Shown here: piece by piece, positions 24,888 to 33,744 of the stretch | Layout: every line of letters starts with the position of its first letter | How positions within the stretch are numbered: position 1 is the first letter of the stretch | Source: Mycolicibacterium rhodesiae JS60 | GTDB taxonomy: Bacteria; Actinomycetota; Actinomycetes; Mycobacteriales; Mycobacteriaceae | Direction: 5' to 3' | DNA: 64,000 nucleotides | Assembly: GCA_000230935.2 (NCBI GenBank) | Contig: AGIQ01000005.1 | Span: 371,758 to 435,757, forward strand | Made by a program: the position numbers and the translations under genes | The notes under the pieces: generated by a model | Told to the model about the DNA's origin: nothing | Databases searched by the model: none | What the model saw: only the letters and a program-made list of their open reading frames with translations

Positions 24888-26249
24888 GTGTCCGGTGTCG
24901 ACCTGGTTCCGCTCATCGACGAGGGTCTCGGCAATTCCGCCTACCTCGTTGACCTTGGCGACGGCCGTGCACTCGTCGTCGATGTCAGTCGGGACGTACG
25001 CGCAGTGCACGAAGCCGCCGCGAAGCGGGGGTTGACGGTTGCCTTCGCCGCCGACACCCATTTGCATGCTGACTTCCTCTCCGGCGCACACCAACTCGCG
25101 ACGAAGTGGCAAGCCGAGGTGCTTGCCTCAGCGGCCGGGCATCGCGAATTCACACATACCGGCCTGCACGACGGCGACGAGGTCGACCTCGGTGGCCTTC
25201 GCCTTCGCGCACTAGTGACACCCGGCCACACGCACGAACACATGGCGTTCCTATTACTCGACGGCGACCGGGAAGTCGGTGTGTTCACCGGCGGCTCGCT
25301 GATCGTCGGTTCGGCGGCACGCACGGACCTTGTCTCCGATGACCGAACTGAAGAACTAGCGCGCGCACAGTACGCCTCACTGCACAGGCTGGCCTCGCTT
25401 CCCGGTGATGTCGAGGTCTGGCCCACCCACGGCGCCGGGTCGTTCTGCTCGGCCCCGCCGGGCTCGGAGCGCACGAGCACCGTCGCCACCGAACTGGCCA
25501 CCAATCCGCTACTTCGGGTGCCCGACGAAGATGCTTTCGTCGCAGAGCTTCTCGGCTCGCTCGGCAGCTATCCGGCATACTTCCGACGATTGCCCGAAAT
25601 CAATCGGATCGGAGCTCCGCTGCTAGACGGTGATCCGTTGCTGACGCCGTTGGACGACGAAAACGTGCGAGCGCAGCTGGACGATGGCGCCGTACTCGTG
25701 GATGTGCGACCAGTAGGCGACTTCGCCGCCGCACACATTCGCGGCGCCGTGTCGATCCCGTTGCGGCCGGTGTTCGCGAGCTGGCTTGGCTGGCTGGCTC
25801 CCGCTGATCGGCCGGTGATCATCGTGCGCGATGACGTTCAGGACAGCGCCGAAATCGCATGGCAGGCTGCCAAAATCGGCTACGACAATGTCATCGGCGA
25901 ACTCGCCGGCGGACTCGATTCATGGGTCTCTTCTGGCCGCGACGCCACCGGCATGAGGCTAACGTCGGCGGGTGACCTTGATGGGCGCCGGGTCCTCGAC
26001 ATCCGGCAGCATGCGGAATATCTCGACGGCCATCTACCGGGAGCCATTCACATCGAACTCGGCGATATCCGTATGCGCGCAGCCGACATCCCCGACGAGC
26101 CGACCGTGGTGATGTGCGGCCACGGTGAACGCGCCATGGGCGCTGCCAGCCTGCTCGAGGCCGCGGGCCATCACGACCTCGCGGTGCTCGACGGCGGCCC
26201 GCAGGACTGGGTTCACGCCACCGGCGGCAGGCTCGAGACCGGAGCATGA
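24888..26249 (+). CDS. MBL-fold persulfide dioxygenase-like protein with two rhodanese domains
   Basis: 453-residue protein. The N-terminal metallo-beta-lactamase domain (1-240) has DTHLHADF (57-64), then GHTHEHM, and later THGAG, the ligand set of ETHE1-like persulfide dioxygenases. Two rhodanese-like domains follow (about 255-345 and 350-450); the first lacks the cysteine (VIIVRDDVQDS), the second has it in VVMCGHGERA. The expected role is oxidation of persulfide to sulfite or sulfur transfer. GTG at 24888 follows the mddA stop by one base. Its stop overlaps the MFS start (ATGA). Confidence 0.87.
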   Translation: MSGVDLVPLIDEGLGNSAYLVDLGDGRALVVDVSRDVRAVHEAAAKRGLTVAFAADTHLHADFLSGAHQLATKWQAEVLASAAGHREFTHTGLHDGDEVDLGGLRLRALVTPGHTHEHMAFLLLDGDREVGVFTGGSLIVGSAARTDLVSDDRTEELARAQYASLHRLASLPGDVEVWPTHGAGSFCSAPPGSERTSTVATELATNPLLRVPDEDAFVAELLGSLGSYPAYFRRLPEINRIGAPLLDGDPLLTPLDDENVRAQLDDGAVLVDVRPVGDFAAAHIRGAVSIPLRPVFASWLGWLAPADRPVIIVRDDVQDSAEIAWQAAKIGYDNVIGELAGGLDSWVSSGRDATGMRLTSAGDLDGRRVLDIRQHAEYLDGHLPGAIHIELGDIRMRAADIPDEPTVVMCGHGERAMGAASLLEAAGHHDLAVLDGGPQDWVHATGGRLETGA

Positions 26250-27484
26250 GCGCCACACACGATCAACCACGGCTCGGGCTGCGCGCCAACCTTCTTCAGT
26301 TCTCGCTGCTGGTCGCCGTCAACGCCCTCGTCGGCGGCATGGTGGGCCAGGAGCAGACTGTGCTACCGCTGCTGGCCGAGCAGCATTTTCACCTGACCGG
26401 CTACACGTTTCTGCTGACGTATGTGCTGGCTTTCGGGATCACCAAGGCGGCGACCAACTATTTCGCCGGCACCTGGTCGGACAGGTTCGGCCGTAAACCG
26501 GTGTTGGTGATCGGCTGGCTGCTCGCCATTCCTGTTCCGCTGTTGCTGATGTGGGCGCCGTCATGGGGTTGGGTCGTAGCCGCCAACGTCCTGCTCGGTA
26601 TCAACCAGGGACTCACCTGGTCGACCACCGTCGTGATGAAGATCGACCTCGTCGGCCCGCGCCAGCGCGGCCTCGCCATGGGATTCAACGAAGCGGCGGG
26701 CTACAGCGCAGTCGCGCTGACTGCCGTCCTAGCAGGCTATCTCGCGGCTCACTACGGATTGCGCCCGGCACCGTTCCTGCTGGGTCTGTCGTATGCCCTG
26801 ATCGGCCTTGGCCTGAGCGTGGTGTTCGTCCACGAGACCCGCGGCCACGCGCACTTGGAAGCGGGCGAACACCACGACGATCATGTCGGCCCTTCGAATC
26901 GAGAGATCTTCACCCGCACCAGCTTCACCGAGCCCGCGCTATCGGCGGCCAGCCAGGCAGGCTTGGTCAACAACCTCAACTTCGGCCTGTCCTGGGGATT
27001 GTTCCCGATCCTGTTCGCGCGCACCGGAATGCCAATCGATCGCATCGGCATCCTCGTCGCGATCTATCCCGCCGTGTGGGGTGTGGGCCAGATCCTCACC
27101 GGCGCACTGTCGGACCGTTGGGGGCGGAAGCACCTGATCACCACGGGCATGCTCACTCAGGCCGCGGCGCTCGCATTCATCGCCGTCGCGGATACTTTCG
27201 CTGAGTGGGCCGCTGCCACCGCGCTTCTCGGTGCGGGCACCGCCATGGTTTACCCGACACTGCTAGCCGCGGTCGGGGACGTCGCCCACCCACTGTGGCG
27301 GGCACGCGCCGTTGGCGTCTACCGACTCTGGCGCGACAGCGGTTACGCCGCAGGCGCCGTCATCGGAGGCGTCGCGGCCGACCTCTGGGGTCTGCGCGCC
27401 GCGATCTGGGTGGCAGCGGCCATCAGCGTGTTGTCAGCGCTGGTCGTCGCGGCGCGCATGTATGAGACACACGAAATCCGGTAA
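26246..27484 (+). CDS. MFS transporter of the sulfur operon
   Basis: 412-residue major facilitator protein with 12 hydrophobic segments. Motif A is complete after TM2 (GTWSDRFGRKPVL, split as GTWSDRFGRK) and repeated in the second half (GALSDRWGRKHL). The central loop is His-rich (ETRGHAHLEAGEHHDDH), which could bind metal or protons. ATG overlaps the previous stop by 4 bp, so it is the last gene of the operon. It may export or import a sulfur compound; substrate is inferred only from context. Confidence 0.87.
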   Translation: MSATHDQPRLGLRANLLQFSLLVAVNALVGGMVGQEQTVLPLLAEQHFHLTGYTFLLTYVLAFGITKAATNYFAGTWSDRFGRKPVLVIGWLLAIPVPLLLMWAPSWGWVVAANVLLGINQGLTWSTTVVMKIDLVGPRQRGLAMGFNEAAGYSAVALTAVLAGYLAAHYGLRPAPFLLGLSYALIGLGLSVVFVHETRGHAHLEAGEHHDDHVGPSNREIFTRTSFTEPALSAASQAGLVNNLNFGLSWGLFPILFARTGMPIDRIGILVAIYPAVWGVGQILTGALSDRWGRKHLITTGMLTQAAALAFIAVADTFAEWAAATALLGAGTAMVYPTLLAAVGDVAHPLWRARAVGVYRLWRDSGYAAGAVIGGVAADLWGLRAAIWVAAAISVLSALVVAARMYETHEIR

Positions 27485-27511
27485 GCGATCCGACTGCAAA
27501 GGCGTCGCCGG

Positions 27512-30121
27512 TCAATCAGACGACTCGCCGTCTTCGCGACGGATGATCCGCCCGAGGTCGTCCCGATCGGTCAGGTTGAGCTTGAGGTAGATCCGGTACA
27601 GGTGACCCTCCACGGTGCGCGTCGACACGACGAGGCGCTCGGCGATCTGGCGATTGGACAACCCGCGAGCGACCAGGTGGGCGATCTCGCGTTCCCGCGC
27701 ACTCAACGGCAGTCGTTGCGAACTGACGCACAGCGCAGGGGTTTTCAGTCCACCACAGGCCGTGCGCAGCCGATCGGCCGCGGCGGCGGCTTCCAGCGAG
27801 TTACGGTGCTGCCCGGCCGCCTCGAACAGGGCGGCAGCCTGGGCCGCCGCGTCGGCCGCCGACAGCAGGGCCCCGATCCGTTCGAACTCCTGGGACGCCG
27901 AAAATACTTCGGCCCCATCGGAATTCATCAGTCCGGCGGCATGCGCCGCATCCGCTGCGGCCAGCGGCCCGCCGATCGCCGACGCCACCTCGACCACCCG
28001 GGGCAGACAGCTCTTGTCGCCGAAGCGGGCTGCGGCATGCAGGGCCATCAGCTCGATCGCCCGTTGGCCCGATGCGCTGGCCAGATCGGCGGCTTCCAGC
28101 GCCGCGGTGATCGCACCGGAAAGATGCCCCATCGCGGCCGCCAGCCAGGCCTCCGCGTTTCGGACGTGTGGTTCGAACATCGTCGCGCCCCGGCTGACGA
28201 TCTCGCGCAGTTCGGTCACCAAAGGGGCGGCGGCCGCGTCGTAACCGAGGCCGCAATAGCACTGCACCAGAAGCAATCTGGCGGGCAGATTCCACGACGC
28301 GGCCGACTCGCCGCTCAGCGCGGCCAACGTCTCCTCCAGCCGTGCCATCGCGACCCGCAGCTGGCCACGACCCAGCTCCACCGTGCCGGCCAACACATTC
28401 GCCATCGCGCGGGCGCGGTACTGACTCGGCGAGGTGATGCGCACGACATCCCCCGAACGAGCCTCTGCCGCATCGAAATCGCCGGCCATTGTCAACGCCC
28501 GGACCTCGGCCAATGTCAGCAAGAACCGCAGCAGGGCGTCGATCTCGTCGTACACCTCGCGGCCCCGGGCTGCCATCCGCGCAGCATCGGCGGTACACCC
28601 TTTGAGAGCGGCCGCCATGCCGCCGCCGAAGACGGCCCATCCGACGGCGATCGGTGGTGCCGCAGGGTCGGCAAGCACCTGATCGGCGAGTGCCGCGGCC
28701 TCCTCCAACCGGTTGTCGAGCACCATCAGCGCGGCCGCCAGTCCGTCGACGACCAGCCGGAGCTTCGGGTGGGTGATGCGTTGTTGCAGCATCCCGAGGA
28801 TCTCCGCGGCGGCCTCACTGTCTCCAATCGACCACTGCAGGTTCCAAATTCGCGAGATGCCCCAGCGCGCAAGCTCGAACTCGGTGAGGGAGTCGGGGTC
28901 GAACGAGGCCAGGATCTCCTCGGACTCCGATGCCCTGCCCTGCCACACCAATGTTCGGGCCAGCAGTTCACTGGCCACCAGCCCGCCACCCTGAGCGACC
29001 GCGACGCGGGCCAGCCGTTCGGCCAGCGTGATGTTCATCAACGAGATCGCATCTTCTGCTGCCCGCGAAAGGAATTCGGCGTCGACCTTGGTATCGGCAT
29101 GCAGGGCGAGTTCGGCACGGCGCAGCCGCCCCGCTGCCGCCTGCGGCGGGTGCAGGTCCATTGCGGCCACCACCTCGGTGCGCAGCCGCCGGCTCGCGAC
29201 TTTCCCGAGGTTGCGCCGGATGACCTCACCGATCACCGAATGGGTGAAGTGAACGTGGCCGTCGTCGACGATGCGAACCAGGCCGCGCCGCTCGACGCGC
29301 TCCAACGTCTCGGTGCTGACGACTTCGGCCATCACCGCCAAGCTCGCCGGCTCGGACACCGCGAGCAGGTGCAGCGCCCGCTGTTCGTCCGCGGGCAGCC
29401 GGTCGAGCCGGCTGCTGAGCAGCGGAGCCAGCTTGGCGGCAACGGCAGCCTCACCGCGCAGCTGCCAGACATCGTTGACCTGCCGCAGGGTTCCGGCCTC
29501 GAGCGCGCCCTCGACGAGGTGCCTGACGAACAGCGCGTTGCCGCCGGAGGCCTCCCATATCAGGTCGGCCGATAGCTGCTCGAGGTGCCCACCGAGCGCG
29601 GTCTCGACGAGTTCGACCGCCTCGTCCTTGGTGAACGGAACGACATCCAGCCTGGCGAGATAGCCGTCCTTCCACAGCGCGGTGATCGTCTCGGGAATCG
29701 GTTCCCCGGTCCGGGCGGTGGCCACGATGCGCACCGTTCCCTCGACGGCGAGCTGGTGCAGCAGGGTCGCCGAGAGGTGATCGACGAGGTGCACGTCGTC
29801 GATCCCGATGACCGCGAGCTTGTCGCGGCGAACGGTGTGAGAGGCCGCGGCCAACATGGCCACCGGGTCGGCCGGCATCGGGCTGCCGAGCAGGTGGGCA
29901 AACACGCCCAACGGCACGTCCCTGGCGGACTCGGTGCCGGCTACCCACACCGCTCTGGTGCGCGATGCCTGGGTGGCCATCCGGGCCAGCGTGGTTTTCC
30001 CGACGCCCGCGTCGCCGAGCAGCAATGTGCCGCACGTCCCCGGCCGACCGTGCAGCGTCGCCTGGATCGCGGCAAGCTCCTTACCCCGCCTCAGGACGGG
30101 CCAGGTACGGCTCTCCCCCAC
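27512..30121 (-). CDS. LuxR-family regulator with STAND ATPase (LAL type)
   Basis: 869-residue protein. Walker A GDAGVGKTT lies at about 36-44, Walker B IGIDDVH near 105-111, then a winged-helix and TPR-like helical region up to about 790, and a C-terminal LuxR HTH (LSAREREIAHLVARGLSNRQIAERLVVSTRTVE in part). Such large regulators are activated by an inducer plus ATP and often control catabolic genes. GTG start at 30121 with TAAACT six bases upstream suggests a leaderless message. It is convergent with the sulfur operon and separated by 27 bp, so it has no obvious adjacent target. Confidence 0.92.
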   Translation of the reverse strand: MGESRTWPVLRRGKELAAIQATLHGRPGTCGTLLLGDAGVGKTTLARMATQASRTRAVWVAGTESARDVPLGVFAHLLGSPMPADPVAMLAAASHTVRRDKLAVIGIDDVHLVDHLSATLLHQLAVEGTVRIVATARTGEPIPETITALWKDGYLARLDVVPFTKDEAVELVETALGGHLEQLSADLIWEASGGNALFVRHLVEGALEAGTLRQVNDVWQLRGEAAVAAKLAPLLSSRLDRLPADEQRALHLLAVSEPASLAVMAEVVSTETLERVERRGLVRIVDDGHVHFTHSVIGEVIRRNLGKVASRRLRTEVVAAMDLHPPQAAAGRLRRAELALHADTKVDAEFLSRAAEDAISLMNITLAERLARVAVAQGGGLVASELLARTLVWQGRASESEEILASFDPDSLTEFELARWGISRIWNLQWSIGDSEAAAEILGMLQQRITHPKLRLVVDGLAAALMVLDNRLEEAAALADQVLADPAAPPIAVGWAVFGGGMAAALKGCTADAARMAARGREVYDEIDALLRFLLTLAEVRALTMAGDFDAAEARSGDVVRITSPSQYRARAMANVLAGTVELGRGQLRVAMARLEETLAALSGESAASWNLPARLLLVQCYCGLGYDAAAAPLVTELREIVSRGATMFEPHVRNAEAWLAAAMGHLSGAITAALEAADLASASGQRAIELMALHAAARFGDKSCLPRVVEVASAIGGPLAAADAAHAAGLMNSDGAEVFSASQEFERIGALLSAADAAAQAAALFEAAGQHRNSLEAAAAADRLRTACGGLKTPALCVSSQRLPLSAREREIAHLVARGLSNRQIAERLVVSTRTVEGHLYRIYLKLNLTDRDDLGRIIRREDGESSD

Positions 30122-30184
30122 GGCCGCAGTTTACGCAGCCGTCAAAGCTGGACCCAGCGGATTCGCCGAACGGTCAATCCTGCG

Positions 30185-31117
30185 CTAGAGCAGCACCGGT
30201 ACCGTGCCGTGCCGCTCGTCGGTGAGGATCTCGAACATCGCCCGCCGTGACGCGACGAGCTCTGTGTCAAGACCGTTGCCGGACAGGGTGATTCGGCAGT
30301 CGGCCAGCGCGGAGTTGTAGCAGTACTTGGTGTGGGAGTTGGTGTCGGTGTAGGTCAGCCCGATGACGTCGCGCGGCTGGGCGCGGATCTCACCGCTCAG
30401 CTCGAAACCGTCGGCGCGCCCGCCGAACGTCCACGCGAACGGTTCGTAGGTCCCGTGGGTGCGCCGCGCCGCCAGCACCGAGCGCACGGCGATCTCCCAC
30501 CCGGCGTGGCGCAGCACGAACAAGGTTGCCGCCGGTAACCGCAGCGGCCCCACCGCGGCGCGGGCGGTGACTACTTCGAGGCTGGAGGTCGGGTGGTCGT
30601 CGAATCCGCACACCTGGCCGAAGGCATACGCCGGGGTGTGCTTGCTGCCCCAGTTGTGGTTGACGCTGCCCCGCCACGACTCGACCGGGACGCTGGTCTC
30701 GCCGAGTGTCAGGGTGCCGTCGAAGCGGGCCAGCGGGTGGCGCACCTGGGTCTTTGCGGTAGGGAACCTGGCCGCATACGCGCGGTCGGTGAGCAGCTTG
30801 ACCTTTGGTTCGTCGCCGGGCGCGATGGCCAGGTCCCAGCTGGCGCCGGCCAGGGCGCCCCGGGCGTGCACGTCGTCGATCACGGTGTCGGCAATCCTGG
30901 CTGACCATGGATCGGACAGATAGTCGGCCTCGGTCAGCGGATGGGGCACCTTGACGGCGCGATTGCCGGCACCGTCGGGGTCGAAGAGCATCACCCACAC
31001 GTCGGCCACCGCCTCGCCGGGCACCGGCAGCAGCAGCGTCCAGCGCAGCCAGATCGCCCGCGCGCGATCCGGGTGATTGGCGCGGATGAATCTGCTCTCG
31101 TAGTAGGGAGGCATCAT
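30185..31117 (-). CDS. CrtC/AttH-like lipocalin-fold protein
   Basis: 310-residue protein from ATG 31117 (MMPPYYESRF), chosen because longer starts overlap the divergent cyclase gene. The central motif RGSVNHNWGSKHTPAYAFGQ is that of the AttH/CrtC (hydroxyneurosporene synthase-like) superfamily, which contains hydratases and tocopherol-cyclase-like folds. No signal peptide is clear. Function is unknown; lipid modification is a guess from fold. It lies 63 bp before the LAL regulator on the same strand. Confidence 0.65.
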   Translation of the reverse strand: MMPPYYESRFIRANHPDRARAIWLRWTLLLPVPGEAVADVWVMLFDPDGAGNRAVKVPHPLTEADYLSDPWSARIADTVIDDVHARGALAGASWDLAIAPGDEPKVKLLTDRAYAARFPTAKTQVRHPLARFDGTLTLGETSVPVESWRGSVNHNWGSKHTPAYAFGQVCGFDDHPTSSLEVVTARAAVGPLRLPAATLFVLRHAGWEIAVRSVLAARRTHGTYEPFAWTFGGRADGFELSGEIRAQPRDVIGLTYTDTNSHTKYCYNSALADCRITLSGNGLDTELVASRRAMFEILTDERHGTVPVLL

Positions 31118-31152
31118 CAGTTCAGGATTCCCGACCGGAGGGCGGCGTAGGA

Positions 31153-31947
31153 GTGGGTTGGACGATTGCGGCGGCGGCATTGGCGGTGCTGGCCACAGCT
31201 GAGGCCATCGCGCTGGTTGTGCTGCGCGCGCGCCTGCAGGCCAGCCAGCGCGACGCCGAGGAGATGCGGGCCCGCCTGGACACCCGCACCATGCTCTGGT
31301 CGGGTGGCCGGGAGGCGGTCAAGCAGGTCTGGCAGACCGCCAACCTGGTGCGCAGCCAGGGCTTCGGCGGCGCGGTGCGGTCCTCGATCGAGGAACTCGC
31401 CGACTGGGCCGACGTCGAGCGCCCGGACCTGGCCCGGCTGGCCCCCGACGGCAAGCTGGTGGTGATGTTCTCCGACATCGAGGAGTCCACCGCGCTGAAC
31501 GAGCGGATCGGGGACCGGGCGTGGGTGAAGCTCATCGGCAATCACGACCGGCTGGTCCGCCGTCTGGTCAAGGCGCACGACGGGCATGTGGTCAAGAGCC
31601 AGGGCGACGGGTTCATGGTGGCGTTCGCCGACCCCGCCGCCGCGGTGAGCTGCGCGGTGGCGATGCAGAGGGCACTGGAGCGCGACGCCAAACGCGCGCG
31701 GCTGAAGGACAACAGTATTCGGGTGCGCATCGGGATCCACATGGGCAAGTCGGTGCTACGCGGCGACGACGTGTTCGGCCGCAACGTGGCGATGGCTGCT
31801 CGGGTCGCCGGCCAGGCTGACGGCGGCGAGATCCTGGTCAGCGAGTCGGTGCGCACCGCCGTGGGCGATCGGCAGTCCTTCGACCAAGGTCGCGACGCTG
31901 AGCTGAAGGGGTTCAGCGGGACCCACCGGCTGTACGCGGTGGCTTAG
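31153..31947 (+). CDS. membrane-anchored class III adenylate cyclase
   Basis: 264-residue protein: one N-terminal transmembrane helix (about 4-26), a linker, and a class III cyclase catalytic domain (about 98-264). The key residues are all seen: metal ligands Asp108 (MFSDIEE) and Asp152 (QGDGF), substrate-selecting Lys148 and Asp206 (DDVFG), and transition-state Asn211 and Arg217 (NVAMAAR). It should make cAMP from ATP as a homodimer. GTG start at 31153; the GGAG next to it is too close to be an ideal SD, so a later start is possible. A large palindromic element follows the stop. Confidence 0.88.
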   Translation: MGWTIAAAALAVLATAEAIALVVLRARLQASQRDAEEMRARLDTRTMLWSGGREAVKQVWQTANLVRSQGFGGAVRSSIEELADWADVERPDLARLAPDGKLVVMFSDIEESTALNERIGDRAWVKLIGNHDRLVRRLVKAHDGHVVKSQGDGFMVAFADPAAAVSCAVAMQRALERDAKRARLKDNSIRVRIGIHMGKSVLRGDDVFGRNVAMAARVAGQADGGEILVSESVRTAVGDRQSFDQGRDAELKGFSGTHRLYAVA

Positions 31948-31953
31948 CTCTTA

Positions 31954-32015
31954 CGTTGAGTCAGTAATGAGAGCGACATTTTGGGAAATTTATCGCTCTC
32001 ATTACTGACTCAACG
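31954..32015. terminator. 23-bp perfect palindrome element, possible bidirectional terminator
   Basis: Arms 31954-31976 and 31993-32015 pair perfectly over 23 bp with a 16-nt loop, CATTTTGGGAAATTTA. It lies between the convergent cyclase and a small membrane-protein gene, 6 bp after the cyclase stop. A diverged relative lies at 52012-52064. It could terminate both transcripts or be a repeat element of the genome. Confidence 0.7.
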
Positions 32016-32017
32016 GC

Positions 32018-32176
32018 CTAGCTTCCGGCCGCCTCGGCGTGGCGCTGACGCAGCCGGGCGCGGATCTCGTCAGGGGTGTAGGCCTCGCGACGCCGCTGGT
32101 CCCGAGCGACCAGAACACCACCGGCGACGACGCCGGCCGCACCGGCCAGCCCGATCCACTTCCAGATACCGCGCAT
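32018..32176 (-). CDS. small hypothetical membrane protein
   Basis: 52-residue protein, MRGIWKWIGLAGAAGVVAGG then a basic tail rich in Arg. It has one N-terminal hydrophobic helix (about 5-25) and a helical charged C-terminus (YTPDEIRARLRQRHAEA). ATG at 32176 has TAGTCT seven bases upstream, a leaderless start. It starts 23 bp from the divergent papain-like gene. Similar small proteins occur in other mycobacteria, but no function is known to me. Confidence 0.7.
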   Translation of the reverse strand: MRGIWKWIGLAGAAGVVAGGVLVARDQRRREAYTPDEIRARLRQRHAEAAGS

Positions 32177-32183
32177 GCCGATC

Positions 32184-32193
32184 AGACTAAGCT
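32184..32193. promoter_or_regulatory. back-to-back leaderless promoters with overlapping -10 boxes
   Basis: AGACTAAGCT holds TAAGCT (plus strand, 32188-32193), six bases before the GTG at 32200, and TAGTCT (minus strand, 32189-32184), seven bases before the ATG at 32176. The two -10 hexamers share two bases, so only one polymerase can bind at a time. Confidence 0.6.
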
Positions 32194-32199
32194 GCGCTG

Positions 32200-32895
32200 G
32201 TGACCGAGCACACCGTGTCGCTGACACAGGCGCTGAACGAGACCCGCACCGGTGACGTCTGGCTGTTTCGCGGCGGATCCGGCCCGGACCGCGCGATCCA
32301 GACCCTCACCAACGCGCCGGTCAACCACGTCGGCATGACGGTGGCGATCGAGGACTTGCCGCCGCTGATCTGGCACGCCGAGCTCGGGCACAAGCTGCTG
32401 GATCTGTGGACGGGCACCAATCACCGCGGGGTGCAACTCAACGACGCGCACGAAGCGATCGAACAATGGCTGCACCAATACGGCCAACGCTGCTGGCTGC
32501 GTCAGCTGACCCCGGCGGTCACCCGCGACCAGGAAGACCGACTGCTGGAGGTGATCGCCCGGATGGACGGCACCCCGTTTCCGTCCACCGCGCGGCTGAC
32601 CGGCCGCTGGCTGCGCGGAAGGCTCCCCACGGTCAGCGACTGGACCCGGGGAATCCCATTCGTACACAAGAAGGTTCGCGAGTCCGCCGAGCGGCGCAAG
32701 CTTGCCGAGCGGGAAGTCGGCTTGGAGACGGCCTACTGCGCCGAGACGGTCGCCATCACCTACGAGGAAATGGGTCTGCTGACCACCGAGAAGAACGAGA
32801 ACTGGTTCGACCCGGGGCGATTCTGGAGCGGGGATACGCTGCCGCTGATCGACACCTACCGGCTCGGTGACGAAATCCGGGTCATCGCAGACTGA
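32200..32895 (+). CDS. YiiX/YebB-like permuted papain-fold hydrolase
   Basis: 231-residue protein. The N-terminal RTGDVWLFRG and NAPVNHVGMTV supply the histidine (about His43), and a cysteine follows much later in ETAYCAETVAITYEEMG. This His-then-Cys order is the circularly permuted NlpC/P60 (YiiX/YebB) arrangement, which acts on amide or thioester bonds of lipids or peptides. No signal peptide is seen, so it is probably cytoplasmic. GTG at 32200 with TAAGCT upstream gives a leaderless start. It is convergent with a small exported-protein gene. Confidence 0.72.
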   Translation: MTEHTVSLTQALNETRTGDVWLFRGGSGPDRAIQTLTNAPVNHVGMTVAIEDLPPLIWHAELGHKLLDLWTGTNHRGVQLNDAHEAIEQWLHQYGQRCWLRQLTPAVTRDQEDRLLEVIARMDGTPFPSTARLTGRWLRGRLPTVSDWTRGIPFVHKKVRESAERRKLAEREVGLETAYCAETVAITYEEMGLLTTEKNENWFDPGRFWSGDTLPLIDTYRLGDEIRVIAD

Positions 32896-32908
32896 TTGAG
32901 CGAAAGCC

Positions 32909-33202
32909 TCAACCGAGCCCGAAGCCGATACCGACGGGCGCCTGCTGACGCGGGCACGACAGGTCGACGTAGACGGTGGTCGCACTCGATGCCGCACCGG
33001 GCGAGCTGTCCGGATTGTGTACGGCCACTACCCGACACGATGACAGCGGAGCTCCGGTGTTGCCGTCCACCCAGTTGATCGCGACGACATAGCCCTGCGC
33101 CTGTAGCTGGTCGATGGTGTACTGGGCCGAATCTGCGGAGGCAGCCGGCGCGCACCCGATCAGCGCGACCGCACCGACGAATGCCGCCGCCGATCGCCTC
33201 AT
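32909..33202 (-). CDS. small exported protein of unknown function
   Basis: 97-residue protein with a signal peptide (MRRSAAAFVGAVALIGCAPA, cleavage near ASA-D; a Cys at 17 may be a weak lipobox) and a mature domain of about 70 residues with two cysteines (SSCRVV and LSCPRQ) that could form a disulfide. The YTIDQLQAQGYVVAINWV segment is shared by small mycobacterial secreted proteins. ATG overlaps the stop of the upstream lipoprotein gene by 4 bp, so they are coexpressed. Confidence 0.75.
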   Translation of the reverse strand: MRRSAAAFVGAVALIGCAPAASADSAQYTIDQLQAQGYVVAINWVDGNTGAPLSSCRVVAVHNPDSSPGAASSATTVYVDLSCPRQQAPVGIGFGLG

Positions 33203-33711
33203 GCCGCCCACACCGACAGCAGCTTGCCCTTCGGGTCGCGGAACATGATCCCGGTGATTGTCTTGCCCTTCGGCACGTCGTAGGCGAGGTGCGCAGCGAC
33301 CTGTTGGCCCTGTTGAAGCTGTCCTGAGGTGATGCCCGGCTGGACGGCGCCGACGGCGGGCGCGACGTTCGAGCCGTCGGAGGCGCGCGCCACGAACCAG
33401 AAGCCGTTGTAGGCAATCGTTCCGGTCTTGGCGACGATGGTCACGTCGACGGCGTATATCGTTCCCTTGGCGGGGACGATCTGGGCGTCGGCCGGTACCG
33501 GAGCCAGGTTGTCGACGGTGTAGGTCGCCGTGCCGCCGTCCGAGGCGATGTCGACCGCGGTGCCGAACGGGACCGCTTGCTTGGCCGACGCCGTCGATGT
33601 GGCCGGCGCTGCGGGTTTCTGCGCGTCCGAGCCGGAACCGCCGCAGCCGGCAGTGATCAGCGCGACGGCGACAACGCCGAGAAGCACCTTGGACAACCGT
33701 GTTCCGCGCAT
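33199..33711 (-). CDS. lipoprotein with MPT63/DUF4352-like domain
   Basis: 170-residue protein. A signal peptide ends in the lipobox ITAGC (Cys23), followed by a Ser/Ala/Pro linker and an immunoglobulin-like beta-sandwich domain (about 50-168) of the MPT63/DUF4352 type, with VYAVDVTIVAKTG-like strands and KGKTITGIMFRDPKG near the end. Function unknown. ATG at 33711 has TAGTAT (33718-33723, minus strand) six bases upstream, a leaderless start. It is the first gene of a pair with the small exported protein. Confidence 0.82.
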   Translation of the reverse strand: MRGTRLSKVLLGVVAVALITAGCGGSGSDAQKPAAPATSTASAKQAVPFGTAVDIASDGGTATYTVDNLAPVPADAQIVPAKGTIYAVDVTIVAKTGTIAYNGFWFVARASDGSNVAPAVGAVQPGITSGQLQQGQQVAAHLAYDVPKGKTITGIMFRDPKGKLLSVWAA

Positions 33712-33744
33712 TCGCGGATACTAGTCCGCCGACGAGCGGCTCTC

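Noticed and set aside
27602..29575. 657-codon open frame antisense to the first LAL regulator
   Set aside because: Composition and lack of any motif show that it is a shadow of the minus-strand LuxR-family gene.
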